Below are positions 8,172-17,849 of a stretch of 64,000 nt of DNA, one piece after another (position 1 is the first letter of the stretch; every line of letters starts with the position of its first letter). The stretch spans positions 1-64,000 of the forward strand of contig NZ_JACSET010000001.1 in assembly GCF_014334325.1 (NCBI RefSeq), read 5' to 3'. The notes under the pieces were generated by a model. It was not told the origin of the DNA and searched no databases. It saw only the letters and a list, made by a program, of their open reading frames with translations. The translations under genes and the position numbers were made by a program. This DNA is from Treponema sp. Marseille-Q4130. Lineage in GTDB: Bacteria; Spirochaetota; Spirochaetia; Treponematales; Treponemataceae.

Positions 8172-9080
8172 TCAATACAATTTTTCTCCGAGCAGGCGGG
8201 CGGCAAGCGCGACGGCAAGAGAGGCGGTTTGATTTCTCACGTCGAGGATCGGGTTTACTTCCACGATATCGGCCGATTTTACGATGCCCATGCCGCTCAT
8301 CTCTTCCATGAGTAAAAGCGCTTCGCGGTTCGTCATGCCTGCGGGAAGCGGAATGCCGGTGCCGGGTGCGAACATGGGATCGAGCACGTCCATATCGAAT
8401 GACACGTGCACGACGTCCGCATGCGTTTTAAAAAAGAGCACGACTTGTTTGACGATCGACGGAAAACCCTGCCGTTCGATATCGCTCATCGTAAAAACCG
8501 TGACGCCGGATTTGCGCATAAGCTCTTTTTCGCCGGGATCCAAATCACGGATGCCGACAAAACACACGTTGCGCGGATCGACTTTGCGTCCGTCAAAATA
8601 CAAATTCGTCAATTCGGGAAGACCGAGTCCGCACGAAGCGGCAAGGCATTCGCCGTGGATATTGCCGGAAAGCGTCGTCTCGGGCGTGTTGAAATCTCCG
8701 TGCGCATCGACGTAGAGCACGCCGAGCTTTTGACCATTGCGTTTCGCGGACGCGGCGGCTCCTGCAAGCGTACCGAGCACGATCGAGTGATCGCCTCCGA
8801 GCGTAAGCGGAAATTCACCCGCGGCAAAGGACTCATCGATTTCTTTTGCAAGCTGCGTGCAGGCGTTTGCTATCGGCTTTAAATATTTCGCCTTCGGATT
8901 TCCGACTTCTTCGTATTCCTGTGGATGTATGTGCATCGGCGAATTGTATTTGACTAGTGTGTGATCGAGCGATTCGAGCTTTGCGCGCAAACCCGCAAGC
9001 CGTATCGCGGACGGACCCATATCGCTGCCGTGGCGCGACGCTCCGAAATCGAGCGGCATTTCGATGATGTGGATATTCAT
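8172..9080 (-). CDS. rocF: Arginase-family ureohydrolase
   Basis: Arginase splits arginine into ornithine and urea with a two-manganese centre. The 302-residue protein has every metal-ligand motif: GGDHS (His98), DAHGDFN (Asp125, His127, Asp129) and SFDMDVLDP (Asp229, Asp231). The start IIEMPLDFGASRHGSDMGPSAIR is typical of arginase rather than agmatinase. ATG 9080 is chosen because a TATACT box ends six bases upstream; longer frames run into the TAATGGG repeat and lack homology. The mRNA is likely leaderless. It stands alone between the ACT gene and the pyrK-pyrD fusion, both on the same strand. Confidence 0.88.
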   Translation of the reverse strand: MNIHIIEMPLDFGASRHGSDMGPSAIRLAGLRAKLESLDHTLVKYNSPMHIHPQEYEEVGNPKAKYLKPIANACTQLAKEIDESFAAGEFPLTLGGDHSIVLGTLAGAAASAKRNGQKLGVLYVDAHGDFNTPETTLSGNIHGECLAASCGLGLPELTNLYFDGRKVDPRNVCFVGIRDLDPGEKELMRKSGVTVFTMSDIERQGFPSIVKQVVLFFKTHADVVHVSFDMDVLDPMFAPGTGIPLPAGMTNREALLLMEEMSGMGIVKSADIVEVNPILDVRNQTASLAVALAARLLGEKLY

Positions 9081-9123
9081 AAAAACAGTATAATGCGAAG
9101 GGGCGGTACGGAGCAAGGCGGGC

Positions 9124-9181
9124 GGGTAATGGGTAATGGGTAATGGGTAATGGGTAATGGTGGTGGGCGATTGACTTTTCC
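9124..9181. repeat. GGGTAAT tandem repeat, copy of a dispersed repeat family
   Basis: Five exact copies of the heptamer GGGTAAT (9124-9158) are followed by ATTGACTTTTCC. The same combination occurs in reverse orientation beside the four-helix-bundle gene near 58.4 and 59.0 kb. It is non-coding. Confidence 0.8.
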
Positions 9182-9207
9182 ACGAGCTGCGAAAGAGGGG
9201 AGGTTGT

Positions 9208-9285
9208 ATGAAAACTGTAGGCATCGACAAACAGGTATTTTATCTCTCATGCGCGATGCCGCACATATCGTATACGGACGCGTAG
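9208..9285 (+). other. Short ORF with a strong ribosome site, possible gene relic
   Basis: GGGGAGG precedes ATG 9208; the frame reads MKTVGIDKQVFYL and ends after 25 codons, overlapping the end of pyrK-pyrD on the other strand. It may be the stump of a lost gene. No function can be given. Confidence 0.25.
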
Positions 9286-11105
9286 CCTTTGCGCTTCATA
9301 AACGCTTCGATGCCGGAAAGCACTTCGAGCATCGTGAGCGGATTGGCAAAAGTGTTCGTACCGACTCCGACTGCGAGCGCGCCCGCCATGATAAACTCGA
9401 CAGCGTCTTCCCATTTTTCGATACCGCCGATGGCGACGATCGGTACGCGTTCGTGGGGCGCGAGAGGGCGCATCGCTTCGAAGGTTTCCCACGCGAGGCG
9501 CACGGCGATCGGACGAACGGCAGGGCCGCCGAAACCCGCTTTGATTTTATCGAACACGGGAACACCGCGCTCTATATCGACCGCGACGCCTTGAAACGAA
9601 TTGCCGATGCTGAGCGCGTCCGCTCCCGATCGGATGCACGCGAGCGCGACGCCCGTAAAATCGGGCGCTTGCGGCGTAAGCTTTACGATGAGCGGTTTTT
9701 TCGTTACGGCGCGTACTTCGCGCACCGCCGTCTCCGCATTCGCACAGGTCATGCCCCACGCCGCTCCTCCCGCCGCAACGTTCGGACACGAAATATTCAG
9801 TTCGATGATCGGAACGGCGGTTTTATCGAGCAGCTTTGCACCTTCAACATAGGTTTCAAGCGTCGAACCGGAGAGATTCGCTATCGTCACCGGTTTCAAT
9901 TTAAGCATTTCGGGGAGTTCGAAATCGATAAAATGAGCGATGCCGGGATTTTGCAGTCCGATCGAATTCATGAGACCCGAAGGCGTTTCCCACAAGCGGA
10001 TGCCGGCATTCCCTTCGCGCGCTTCGAGGGTCAGCCCCTTGCTCGCAATGCCGCCGAGCTTTCCGACATCAAATACGGAAGCGTATTCCGTGCCGAATCC
10101 GAAGGTACCCGAAGACGCGATAACGGGATTTTTAAAACGCACTCCCCCGATCGCAATCGAAAGATCGGGTACTCCTTCGAGCGCTTTCCGAGCAGGCTTC
10201 GATACGGGCTTCGGAAATTCGAGGATGCGGCTGTCGAAAACGGGGCCGTCTTTGCAGCAGCGCTTGTTGCCTTCGCTCGTGTGAATCGTGCAGCCGAGAC
10301 AGACACCCATGCCGCAAGCCATTCGGCTTTCCATGCTTATATAACACGGAATACCTGCGCTTTCGGCTATGCGTTTTACGTACGAAAGCATCGGAGCCGG
10401 CCCGCACGCATACACGGCGGTGTAGTTCCCTGCACGGAGCGCATCTTCGGTAAGGGCTGCGGGAAGCATGCCGTGAACGCCTTCGCTTCCGTCGTCCGTC
10501 GTAATTATTAATTTTTCAGGGCGGATATGCTCCAAACCGTAGGAGCCGCTTTTAAAGCTCGCAAAAAAATCGTAAGAGCCGGGCGGAAGCGTTTCGGCGA
10601 AAGCCGCCACGGGCGCGACGCCGATGCCGCCGCCTGCAATACAGATTTTTGTATCGTTTTTGGGAAAGGGAAATGTGTTTCCGACGGGACCGAGCATGAG
10701 TACGACGTCTCCCGCTTTCAGTGCGCAGAGCTCCTGTGTCCCGCGCCCCTTTACGAGGATGAGAAACTGCACTTCGATTTTGTCCGCGTGCTCTTCAACG
10801 TGAAATACGCTGATCGGTCGCCCCAAAAGTACGAGCGACCTTTCCGCACGGAGCATATAAAACTGACCCGGAAGCGGTATGCCGGACTGCGCGCTTGACG
10901 AACTTCTGCCGCATACGGCGCTTTCAGCGCACGCGGCCTCTTGCGGTACGGCGGAAGGGTTTACAGCTCGCGAAACCGAACGAAGTACGGCGACTTTTAA
11001 TAAAAAAACACTTCCTTCAGGACGCGCGCCTTTTTCTTTTTCACAGGATATGACAGTACCTCTTGCATAGAGCGGAGGAGATTCGCATTGGACAGTATCG
11101 GACAT
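9240..11105 (-). CDS. pyrD: PyrK-PyrD fusion, NAD-dependent dihydroorotate dehydrogenase
   Basis: This makes orotate from dihydroorotate in pyrimidine synthesis. In most bacteria the electron-transfer subunit PyrK and the catalytic PyrD (class 1B) are separate; here one 621-residue chain holds both. Residues 1-305 are PyrK: FAD-binding GRPISVFHV, NAD site GGGIGVAP (158-165), and a 2Fe-2S cluster with Cys264, 269, 272 and 283 or 284 in MACGMGVCLGC. Residues about 313-610 are PyrD with NISCPN (Cys440 is the catalytic base) and IGNSFQGV. Residues 42-76 are an Ala/Ser-rich insertion not expected in PyrK. The start lies six bases behind TATCTT with no ribosome site. Confidence 0.93.
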   Translation of the reverse strand: MSDTVQCESPPLYARGTVISCEKEKGARPEGSVFLLKVAVLRSVSRAVNPSAVPQEAACAESAVCGRSSSSAQSGIPLPGQFYMLRAERSLVLLGRPISVFHVEEHADKIEVQFLILVKGRGTQELCALKAGDVVLMLGPVGNTFPFPKNDTKICIAGGGIGVAPVAAFAETLPPGSYDFFASFKSGSYGLEHIRPEKLIITTDDGSEGVHGMLPAALTEDALRAGNYTAVYACGPAPMLSYVKRIAESAGIPCYISMESRMACGMGVCLGCTIHTSEGNKRCCKDGPVFDSRILEFPKPVSKPARKALEGVPDLSIAIGGVRFKNPVIASSGTFGFGTEYASVFDVGKLGGIASKGLTLEAREGNAGIRLWETPSGLMNSIGLQNPGIAHFIDFELPEMLKLKPVTIANLSGSTLETYVEGAKLLDKTAVPIIELNISCPNVAAGGAAWGMTCANAETAVREVRAVTKKPLIVKLTPQAPDFTGVALACIRSGADALSIGNSFQGVAVDIERGVPVFDKIKAGFGGPAVRPIAVRLAWETFEAMRPLAPHERVPIVAIGGIEKWEDAVEFIMAGALAVGVGTNTFANPLTMLEVLSGIEAFMKRKGYASVYDMCGIAHER

Positions 11106-11182
11106 ACCGTAAAGATATGATTTTATGGGGATTAGAGCAAGATGGGTGCGGCGTGCGGAATGCGAGACGGTAATTTTGCCGT

Positions 11183-11947
11183 TTACAATCCTGTCGGCAT
11201 ATCGATAAAGACCGTTTCGATGTGCAGATCTTTTTCAAGCTTCGCGCGCACGAGATTGACCCCGACGGTTTCGGTTTCGTAATGCCCTCCGGCGATGACG
11301 TTGATCCCCGCTTCTTTCGCATAGTGATAATCTTCATGCTCGAAAGCTCCCGTAATATATGCGTCAAGTTTCGCGGCAGCCGCCTGTTTTACGTCTTCGC
11401 CCGCTCCTCCCGAAATGATTCCGACTGTTCGTATGTCTCGCACACCGAAAGGAAAGACGGTCGCTTTTTTTTCGGGACGCATGACAAGGGATGCGAGTTC
11501 GTCGACGGTAAGAGGTTTTCGAAGCACGCCTGTTACGCCGATCGTCATATTCCGCCATTCGCCGAAAGGTTGTATTTTTTTTAAGCCGATGCGTTCGGCA
11601 AGTCCCGCGTTGTTTCCGACCTTTTCGTGCGCGTCGAGCGGAATGTGATACGCACACAGCGCGATATCATTTTTAATAAAAGCGGCAATACGTTTGTAGT
11701 GCACGCCGGTCAAAACGGTGCAGTCGCCCCAAAACAATCCGTGGTGCACGAAAAGCACTTGCGCGCCGAGAGAGGCCGCTTCGAGCGCAGTCGCTTCGCA
11801 CGCGTCGACGGCAAATGCGACCTTATCGATCGGTTTGTGTTCGGGATCGCTGTTTTGAATTTGGATGCCGTTTCGCGATACATCGTGCGGAAAATTTTCC
11901 GGGTGTAAAAACGAATTAAAATATTTGTCGAGTTCTGTAAGCGTCAT
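11183..11947 (-). CDS. Nif3-like dinuclear metal-centre protein (YbgI/YqfO family)
   Basis: Proteins of this conserved family bind two metal ions in a ring-shaped oligomer; GTP cyclohydrolase or protein-handling roles have been proposed but the function is open. The 254-residue protein contains the metal motif VHHGLFWGD (about 85-93), AYHIPLDAHEKVGNN (about 115-130), GAGEDVKQAA, and a late His in VIAGGHYETE. AGGAGG lies eight bases before ATG 11947. It is followed at the 3' side by pyrK-pyrD's promoter and preceded by the membrane hydrolase on the same strand. Confidence 0.88.
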   Translation of the reverse strand: MTLTELDKYFNSFLHPENFPHDVSRNGIQIQNSDPEHKPIDKVAFAVDACEATALEAASLGAQVLFVHHGLFWGDCTVLTGVHYKRIAAFIKNDIALCAYHIPLDAHEKVGNNAGLAERIGLKKIQPFGEWRNMTIGVTGVLRKPLTVDELASLVMRPEKKATVFPFGVRDIRTVGIISGGAGEDVKQAAAAKLDAYITGAFEHEDYHYAKEAGINVIAGGHYETETVGVNLVRAKLEKDLHIETVFIDMPTGL

Positions 11948-12042
11948 AGCTTTGCCTCCTAATAAAATTATTAGACCGCGATTGATCTTATCAAAAAGAG
12001 CGGTCGAAAACCTGTCGGTTTTACAGCGGATTCCGCAGTCTC

Positions 12043-13068
12043 TTATCGAATGCGCCGAACCGTTTCCGACACGAGAGAACGCGGAACGCGCAAATCCCTA
12101 TCGCGCTCGACGCCGAAAAAAGAAGCGAGCAGGGGATCGGTCTGTTCGATACAGCCGAAACCGGGTGTACGGTATTCGGAGATGCTGTCGAGCGCAAGCG
12201 CTCCGCTTACGCGCCCGTTCGCCTGTCTGATGAAATCGACGGCGGCGGCATCGGCCATACCGTCGCACGCGATAAACAATTCCAGGTCGCTTCCGAAGTT
12301 CTGTGTCGCTATATCCCGCATCGCGCCGAATTCGCGGAGCATGCCGAACGTATAAAAATCCTTTTGGCGGGAAAATCGTTCCCTCTGCAGGAGATAGGAT
12401 GCGATCATCGAATACTTACGGAAGATACGCAGATCGGCAAACGAATTGAACCAGCGTCCGTCGTCGGCATAAAAATCGCAGGCGAGTACCGTATAGCCCT
12501 GGGCGGCAAGCAGTATCATATACGGTCGGTATGAAGCGGCGTCTGCACGTTTATCGCTTCCGACGATGACGACGGGAGACGATTTTTTTTCACCTGCGGG
12601 CTCGTATACGAAAAGCGTTGCAGAAGCCTTCTCAAAGTATTCGGCTTCGGTAAAGCCCGATGCAAAAGAACCTGCGAGCCGTGTTTTCGTTTCCGTAACG
12701 CCGAAGTCTGCAGGGGCGAACGCAACGGGCGCATAGCGTACGATAATGCCAAAAAGCACGAGCGAAGCGATGAAAATGCATACTGATGAAATAATAAAGC
12801 CGAAAGAATAATGATCGACGTAGAGCTTCGATGCAAAGCGAAAAAGCGCGCGGGCATTGGTAAAAAGCGCGATCACGGCGAGGACGAAGAGAGCGGCCGA
12901 AATGCAATCGATATTCCATGAAAAAATCTGCAAAACGACGATCACAAGAGATAGCGGCACAAGGACGGCTGCGGTGTCGACGCGTTCGTATTTGAGAAAA
13001 AAAATCCGCGCGCTCGAGCCCGCAAGCAAAAGCGCCGCAAGCAGATTGCCGAAAACGGAATACGCCAT
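12043..13068 (-). CDS. Membrane protein with C-terminal alpha/beta-hydrolase-like domain
   Basis: The 341-residue protein begins with about five membrane segments (residues 1-145). A soluble domain follows that resembles a dienelactone-hydrolase-like fold: SSPVVIVGSDKRADAASYRPYMILLAAQGYTVLACDFY. The nucleophile region is not clear, so I cannot say that it is catalytic. ATG 13068 is chosen because TATTAT ends six bases upstream with TTGCGC 17 bp further; the longer frame upstream is unlikely to be coding and overlaps the promoter of the DUF2804 gene. The gene diverges from DUF2804. The 95 bp between its stop and the Nif3 start hold a small hairpin. Confidence 0.6.
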   Translation of the reverse strand: MAYSVFGNLLAALLLAGSSARIFFLKYERVDTAAVLVPLSLVIVVLQIFSWNIDCISAALFVLAVIALFTNARALFRFASKLYVDHYSFGFIISSVCIFIASLVLFGIIVRYAPVAFAPADFGVTETKTRLAGSFASGFTEAEYFEKASATLFVYEPAGEKKSSPVVIVGSDKRADAASYRPYMILLAAQGYTVLACDFYADDGRWFNSFADLRIFRKYSMIASYLLQRERFSRQKDFYTFGMLREFGAMRDIATQNFGSDLELFIACDGMADAAAVDFIRQANGRVSGALALDSISEYRTPGFGCIEQTDPLLASFFGVERDRDLRVPRSLVSETVRRIR

Positions 13069-13171
13069 AGGCGTATAATAACTGAAACAAATGAAATGCG
13101 CAATTGAAAGATAAACGCAAATGATGCGCGCGGCAATATCCGCGCCGGAATGCGGAATGCAATGCGCGGAA

Positions 13172-13200
13172 TTGCAGGAGTAGTATTTTTGATGTATAAT
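13172..13200 (+). promoter_or_regulatory. Promoter of the DUF2804 gene
   Basis: TTGCAG (13172-13177), 17 bp, TATAAT (13195-13200). The start codon follows 36 bp later behind an AGAGGT ribosome site. Confidence 0.75.
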
Positions 13201-13235
13201 CGAGTATAAAAGTTTTACCGTTTCAGAGGTAGAGA

Positions 13236-14306
13236 TTGTATTCCAGGACAGTAAGTGAATCGCCCGAATCGATTGTCGCCGACGGTACCGCGCAGTTCGG
13301 TACGTTTTCAAATCCGCCGCAAAAGCTCGACATCAAGGGGATTAAAGCTCCGTTCGGCGGTATCCCGATCCCTGCGTTTTTAACGAATTTCCGAATCAAA
13401 AGCCGGCTCGCTTATATGTTTTCGATCGGCGATTATATCGGCATGGTCGAATTTTTCGACGATAAGCTGTTCGGACTCGCGGAAGTGATATTTTGGTACC
13501 GATCCACCGGCAAAAAATTCGTCTATAATACGTTTATGCTCCCGCGCTTCCGTTTCGTTCCGATACGACTCGATAAAGCCGCCTGCATCAATCACAAAAA
13601 ATCGCGCTATATCCGCATTTCGTGGAACCGCAAGCGCGACCGCATATCGCTCGTGTTCAGCGTAAAAGGCGATGCATCTCGTCCTGCGGCAACGGGTATG
13701 TTCGTTTCGCATTTCAGTGATCCTCTGCATGCGGAACTTGTCGTCGTCGCTCCCGCTCCGACAACGAGGCGTTGTTCGGCTTCTTGGCTCACTGCGATGT
13801 GTATGGAAGGTTCGCTCAATGTCCTCGCGGGAAAAAAGACTCCCGCCGTGACGATGCAGGATACGTCGGGACTCGCGTTTATGGTCATGAACCGCACGTA
13901 TTACCGCTATCATTCAAAAAGCAAAATGATGTGCGGTCTGGGCGACTATGAGGGACGGAAATTGCTGTTCCGCTTTGTGATGACGAATATGGATCCCGAA
14001 GAATCGGATGACTGCAACGAAAACGTCGTCGTATTCGACGGGAAGCTGACGCCGATGCCGGCCGTGACGATCACGCATCCCTTCGGCAGCGACAAAACAT
14101 GGATCGTGCAGGATACCGAAACCATGATCGATTTGACCTTTACGCCCGTGTCGATCAGCAAGCGCGTTTTGAGCATCCTCGTCATGCGTACCGATTACAG
14201 TACGATCTTCGGCACCTTCGACGGCGTGCTGTTCACCGGTACCGGAGAAAAACTGACGCTTAAAAATTTCCCCGGTATCGTAAAAAAAAGCAGACTGCGT
14301 ATCTGA
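13236..14306 (+). CDS. DUF2804-family protein
   Basis: The 356-residue protein matches my recollection of the DUF2804 family, which has no known role. Recognisable pieces are a proline-rich start, SRLAYMFSIGDYIGMVEFFDD, and a beta-rich body with WLTAMCMEGSLNVLAGKKTP and GLAFMVMNRTYYRYHSKSKMM. No signal peptide is seen. A TTG at 13236, six bases behind AGAGGT, is the best start since no ATG lies near the beginning of the homologous part. It heads a plus-strand run with the next three genes. The family call is moderate. Confidence 0.6.
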   Translation: MYSRTVSESPESIVADGTAQFGTFSNPPQKLDIKGIKAPFGGIPIPAFLTNFRIKSRLAYMFSIGDYIGMVEFFDDKLFGLAEVIFWYRSTGKKFVYNTFMLPRFRFVPIRLDKAACINHKKSRYIRISWNRKRDRISLVFSVKGDASRPAATGMFVSHFSDPLHAELVVVAPAPTTRRCSASWLTAMCMEGSLNVLAGKKTPAVTMQDTSGLAFMVMNRTYYRYHSKSKMMCGLGDYEGRKLLFRFVMTNMDPEESDDCNENVVVFDGKLTPMPAVTITHPFGSDKTWIVQDTETMIDLTFTPVSISKRVLSILVMRTDYSTIFGTFDGVLFTGTGEKLTLKNFPGIVKKSRLRI

Positions 14307-14380
14307 AGATTTTTAAAGCGGGCAGCGATCGATCTTCATTCGGGTAGGTCGCAATTTTTCCATAGAACGGAGGTGCGGGA

Positions 14381-16339
14381 ATGGCCAACGAATCTTTCAA
14401 TAAAACGGCGGACTGGGCACCCGGTACGCTCGACAAAACGAGAAAAGCGATCGGCGACATCGATCCTAAAGAAGCGGCAACGATGGCGAAAAAGCTCGGT
14501 GGCGAAGTTTTAAATGAACGATCTGTATCTCCGGACGGGATGACGCACGCTCGCCGTCCCGCGGCCGTTTCGTCCCGTAGAACTTCAAGCGTGTCTTCGG
14601 GAAACCGTCCGAAATCGTCGGATACGCGCGTTTCGCCTCATACGACGACCGTAAAGCACCGGCGAAAAAACGAACTGCAGACGCTTTCTCCGAAACTCTG
14701 TGCGCAGATCGATAAACTCATGATGTCCGACGAATATCGCATCAAAGCGAATTACGGCATCTTTAATTTTATCCGACGCTTTCAAAAAGACGGAACGGAA
14801 AAAATTCTGCCCACGTTTTACGACGTAACACTGAAACTCTACATCGATCAGATGGAAGCTTTTATTACCGTCATTAAGACGCTCATACAGATGTCGCCGA
14901 ATACGTACAAAGCGAAGATCGTAAACGGTACCGATGTTAAATTCAAATTCCTGAGGACGGTTGCCGGTTGGACGATGCAAAATATTAAAATGGCATACGG
15001 CGATCTGTCTGCGCTGCCGCCTCCGCTGCTCGTATGCGATTTCATACCCTTTATCCGCGCGATATATCATCCGTTGATGACGGTTTATTATTACGGCAGC
15101 TCGAAGATCCCGAAAATTATTAAGGAAATTTACGCCGACGAAATCGTCTATCCCGATGCCGATAAAGAAAAGCTCCAGTCGCTTGCAAAAGAAGCGATCA
15201 CCAAGTGGCTTTATATCGATACGGAAATCATCCGAAGATTATATCCGCTGCTCATGCGTATGTGTTCCGACAGCTATGAAGTATACCCCGTGTTCTTTTC
15301 GGTAAAAGTTGCGGATATCCTGCAGTTTATCGGTCTTCATAAATTCGATCTGCTGCTCCCCGACAAGCCGAAAGAAGTCAAAGCGCCCGAACCGAAAGCG
15401 AGTCCCGTACGCGAAGTGCGCGGCAGGCGCGACGAAACCGTCAATACGGGATTGAATTTGCTCGATCGGCTGTTTCCCGCAGCGGGTTTTCAAAAGCTCG
15501 ATATGCATCCCGACCTGTTTCCGTATTTTCAGCCGCTCTATAAATTCGACGACGGTTTTAATATTTTATCGCCGTCAAATCCGATGCAGACGACGGTCGT
15601 ATTGCTTCGCATCCTCGAAGATTTTTTTCAGGGCTGCCGCAATATAACTTTTGTCAAAGCGGAAGGAGAGGATAGAGGTGCCGATTCAATCGACGCCGTG
15701 CTTGATACATGGTCGGCATACAGGGAAAACGTTTTTAATAAATTGTATGCGGAACCGCTCATATACTATACCAACCAAATATATTCTCAAAGCGATTTCG
15801 AAAATTCGCAGTTCGGGAAAAAATCGCTCACGGCACTTTTATGGCAGGCGCAGTATCAGTTTTTGCCGGAACTGAAATTCAAACCGCTCGTACTCGAACG
15901 CCCCGTAAACGACAGTAAATATCCGCCGCTGTATAAGCGTGTCGACTTTGTTCGCAAATACTTCACCGGCATTGCAAACGCGTGCGACGCGGTCGCGCAG
16001 GCGCGCGGTACTGTCGAATCGGTGGGGAATCCGTGGGCACATTATCGCTTCGATATCCCGAACGAAATTTCAAAGCGGCTCGATGTTTTGCTCGGTGCGC
16101 AAAATACAACGGCGACGACGAATGCGACCAATGCGAATTTATTAAAATATACGCTGTGCATCGTTGCCGTACTCGACTGGTGGATCAACAATCCGGACAG
16201 TCCCGCATACTCCGTGCCTCCGACGCAGATATACCGTATCTCGGAAGAAGACGGTAAGCCGCTGTTTTCGGTACCTGAGCGTCACGATCAAAATAAATTG
16301 TTTGCCGAAGCGATACGTACGGCATATCAAAAAAAATAA
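14381..16339 (+). CDS. Large conserved spirochaete-type protein of unknown function
   Basis: The 652-residue protein has no signal peptide or membrane segment. A basic, Ser/Arg-rich disordered region (about 50-100) follows a short N-terminal segment. The rest appears mostly alpha-helical, with many hydrophobic and aromatic residues, for example IYADEIVYPDADKEKLQ, and a charged linker near 325-350. I recognise no enzyme motif. A good ribosome site CGGAGG precedes ATG 14381. It lies 74 bp after DUF2804 and may share its transcript. A second large unknown protein of similar style is encoded at 21637. Function unknown. Confidence 0.7.
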   Translation: MANESFNKTADWAPGTLDKTRKAIGDIDPKEAATMAKKLGGEVLNERSVSPDGMTHARRPAAVSSRRTSSVSSGNRPKSSDTRVSPHTTTVKHRRKNELQTLSPKLCAQIDKLMMSDEYRIKANYGIFNFIRRFQKDGTEKILPTFYDVTLKLYIDQMEAFITVIKTLIQMSPNTYKAKIVNGTDVKFKFLRTVAGWTMQNIKMAYGDLSALPPPLLVCDFIPFIRAIYHPLMTVYYYGSSKIPKIIKEIYADEIVYPDADKEKLQSLAKEAITKWLYIDTEIIRRLYPLLMRMCSDSYEVYPVFFSVKVADILQFIGLHKFDLLLPDKPKEVKAPEPKASPVREVRGRRDETVNTGLNLLDRLFPAAGFQKLDMHPDLFPYFQPLYKFDDGFNILSPSNPMQTTVVLLRILEDFFQGCRNITFVKAEGEDRGADSIDAVLDTWSAYRENVFNKLYAEPLIYYTNQIYSQSDFENSQFGKKSLTALLWQAQYQFLPELKFKPLVLERPVNDSKYPPLYKRVDFVRKYFTGIANACDAVAQARGTVESVGNPWAHYRFDIPNEISKRLDVLLGAQNTTATTNATNANLLKYTLCIVAVLDWWINNPDSPAYSVPPTQIYRISEEDGKPLFSVPERHDQNKLFAEAIRTAYQKK

Positions 16340-16460
16340 ATTCCGTGTTGAACGGTGAGTTTTATTCGTGCGGAAGGTTTAATACCCCGACGCCGCTTGA
16401 AGCTTCGCTGCGAGGTTGTTGATTAAACTCGGAATTATAGCTTATTGCGGGAGTTTTTTT

Positions 16461-17849
16461 ATGGACAAGAATAAATTATTAAATTCGGTCGGAAGGATCG
16501 GCTTCAAACCCTTTATCATTCTCGTACTTGTGCTGCTGTTTTTAATTCCGCTGCACATGCTCGATTCTCTCGTCGACGACAGAAAATCGTATCAAAGGGA
16601 AGCCGTGCGCTCCATACTCGAACCGAAAGGCGGCGCTCCGGTCATCGAAGGTTTTGCGATCGCCGTACCGTTTAAGAAAACGGTCGACGTATGGGAAAAC
16701 GGTACGAAGCGTTCGGAACGAAAGACGAATTATATCGTATGCGTACCGGAAACGTGGAATATGCAATTTTCCGCAAAACCGGAGTACTTGACACGCGGCA
16801 TTTTTAAGGCGCCTGTGTTTTCGGGTACGGTGCATTCCGACGGTTCGTTTTCCGCAGTCGATTATTCGTACAACAAAATAGACGAGCGCGACATCGTGTG
16901 GAGCGAATGCGTTTTGATGCTCGGCATTTCGAATAAAAAGAATTTAACAAAACTGCCCGCCGTCACGGCCGACGGAAGACCGCTCGAAATGTCGCTCATG
17001 TCGCCCGAAAGCGCGAGTCCGTTTTCAAATACGGTGTTTTACAATGTGCCTGCCGAATACTGCAGGAAGGGCTTTGCGTTTACGGCGGAAACGGGTATTC
17101 AAGGAGGGCAGTATTTTGCCGCGATGCCGCTTGCCGCCGACAATACCTTTGCCGTCGAATCGACGTGGCCGACACCGGGCTTTACCGGCGGCTGGCTTCC
17201 GACCGAGCGCAGCATTTCCGACGCGGGCTTTTCCGCAGTGTGGAATATCGCAGGCCTTTCGACCGCGTTTCCGAAAGAGTGGATCGCATCCGAAAAAGAC
17301 GACACGCCTTCCTCGTCGTCGCGCAAACAAAATCAAAAGTACGCATACGATTCATACGACAGCGACGACGCGGAAACCGTGCAGATCGATTTCGTAACGC
17401 CGGTCGACAATTATCAAAAAACCGAACGCAGTATAAAATATGCGCTTCTCTTTTTAATAATTCCGTTTATCACGATATTTATCTTTGAAATTTTTACACA
17501 TGTGAAAATCCATCCGGTACAGTACTGTTTGATAGGTCTTGCCGATGTGATCTTTTACCTGCTGCTCCTGTCGGTTTCCGAGCACATTTCCTTCGGTACG
17601 ACCTATTGGATCAGTTCGGCTGCAGTGAGCGCGCTGCTCCTGTTTTACGCGTCCGCGATTTTCAAAAAACCGAAATGGGGAGCCTGCTTTGCGCTCGTAC
17701 AGATGACGTCGTATATATTTTTGTTCGGCACGCTGCAAGCCGAAGATTACGCGCTTTTGATCGGCAGTCTCGGTTTGTTCTTCGTCGTTACGCTGCTTAT
17801 GGTGCTGACGCGCAAAATCGACTGGTACGCCGCACAGGAAGAAAATTGA
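16461..17849 (+). CDS. creD: Inner-membrane protein CreD family
   Basis: CreD is an envelope protein of the CreBC regulon in enterics; its biochemical role is unresolved. The 462-residue protein has one N-terminal membrane helix (about 15-35), a large periplasmic part, and a C-terminal membrane bundle opening with the family signature RSIKYALLFLIIPF, then HVKIHPVQYCLIGLADVIFYLLLLSVSEHISF. No creBC or other two-component genes are nearby. GGGAG precedes ATG 16461. Its stop overlaps the TTG start of the MATE transporter gene by four bases, so the two are translationally coupled. Confidence 0.87.
   Translation: MDKNKLLNSVGRIGFKPFIILVLVLLFLIPLHMLDSLVDDRKSYQREAVRSILEPKGGAPVIEGFAIAVPFKKTVDVWENGTKRSERKTNYIVCVPETWNMQFSAKPEYLTRGIFKAPVFSGTVHSDGSFSAVDYSYNKIDERDIVWSECVLMLGISNKKNLTKLPAVTADGRPLEMSLMSPESASPFSNTVFYNVPAEYCRKGFAFTAETGIQGGQYFAAMPLAADNTFAVESTWPTPGFTGGWLPTERSISDAGFSAVWNIAGLSTAFPKEWIASEKDDTPSSSSRKQNQKYAYDSYDSDDAETVQIDFVTPVDNYQKTERSIKYALLFLIIPFITIFIFEIFTHVKIHPVQYCLIGLADVIFYLLLLSVSEHISFGTTYWISSAAVSALLLFYASAIFKKPKWGACFALVQMTSYIFLFGTLQAEDYALLIGSLGLFFVVTLLMVLTRKIDWYAAQEEN

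Noticed and set aside
9150-10511. 453-codon plus-strand ORF opposite pyrK-pyrD
   Set aside because: It is an antisense shadow of a well-conserved enzyme gene; the composition is Arg/His-rich and unlike real proteins here.
17606-17845. Longer MATE reading frame overlapping creD
   Set aside because: The upstream part overlaps creD by 240 bp in another frame and has no homology. The TTG at the creD stop gives the family length.
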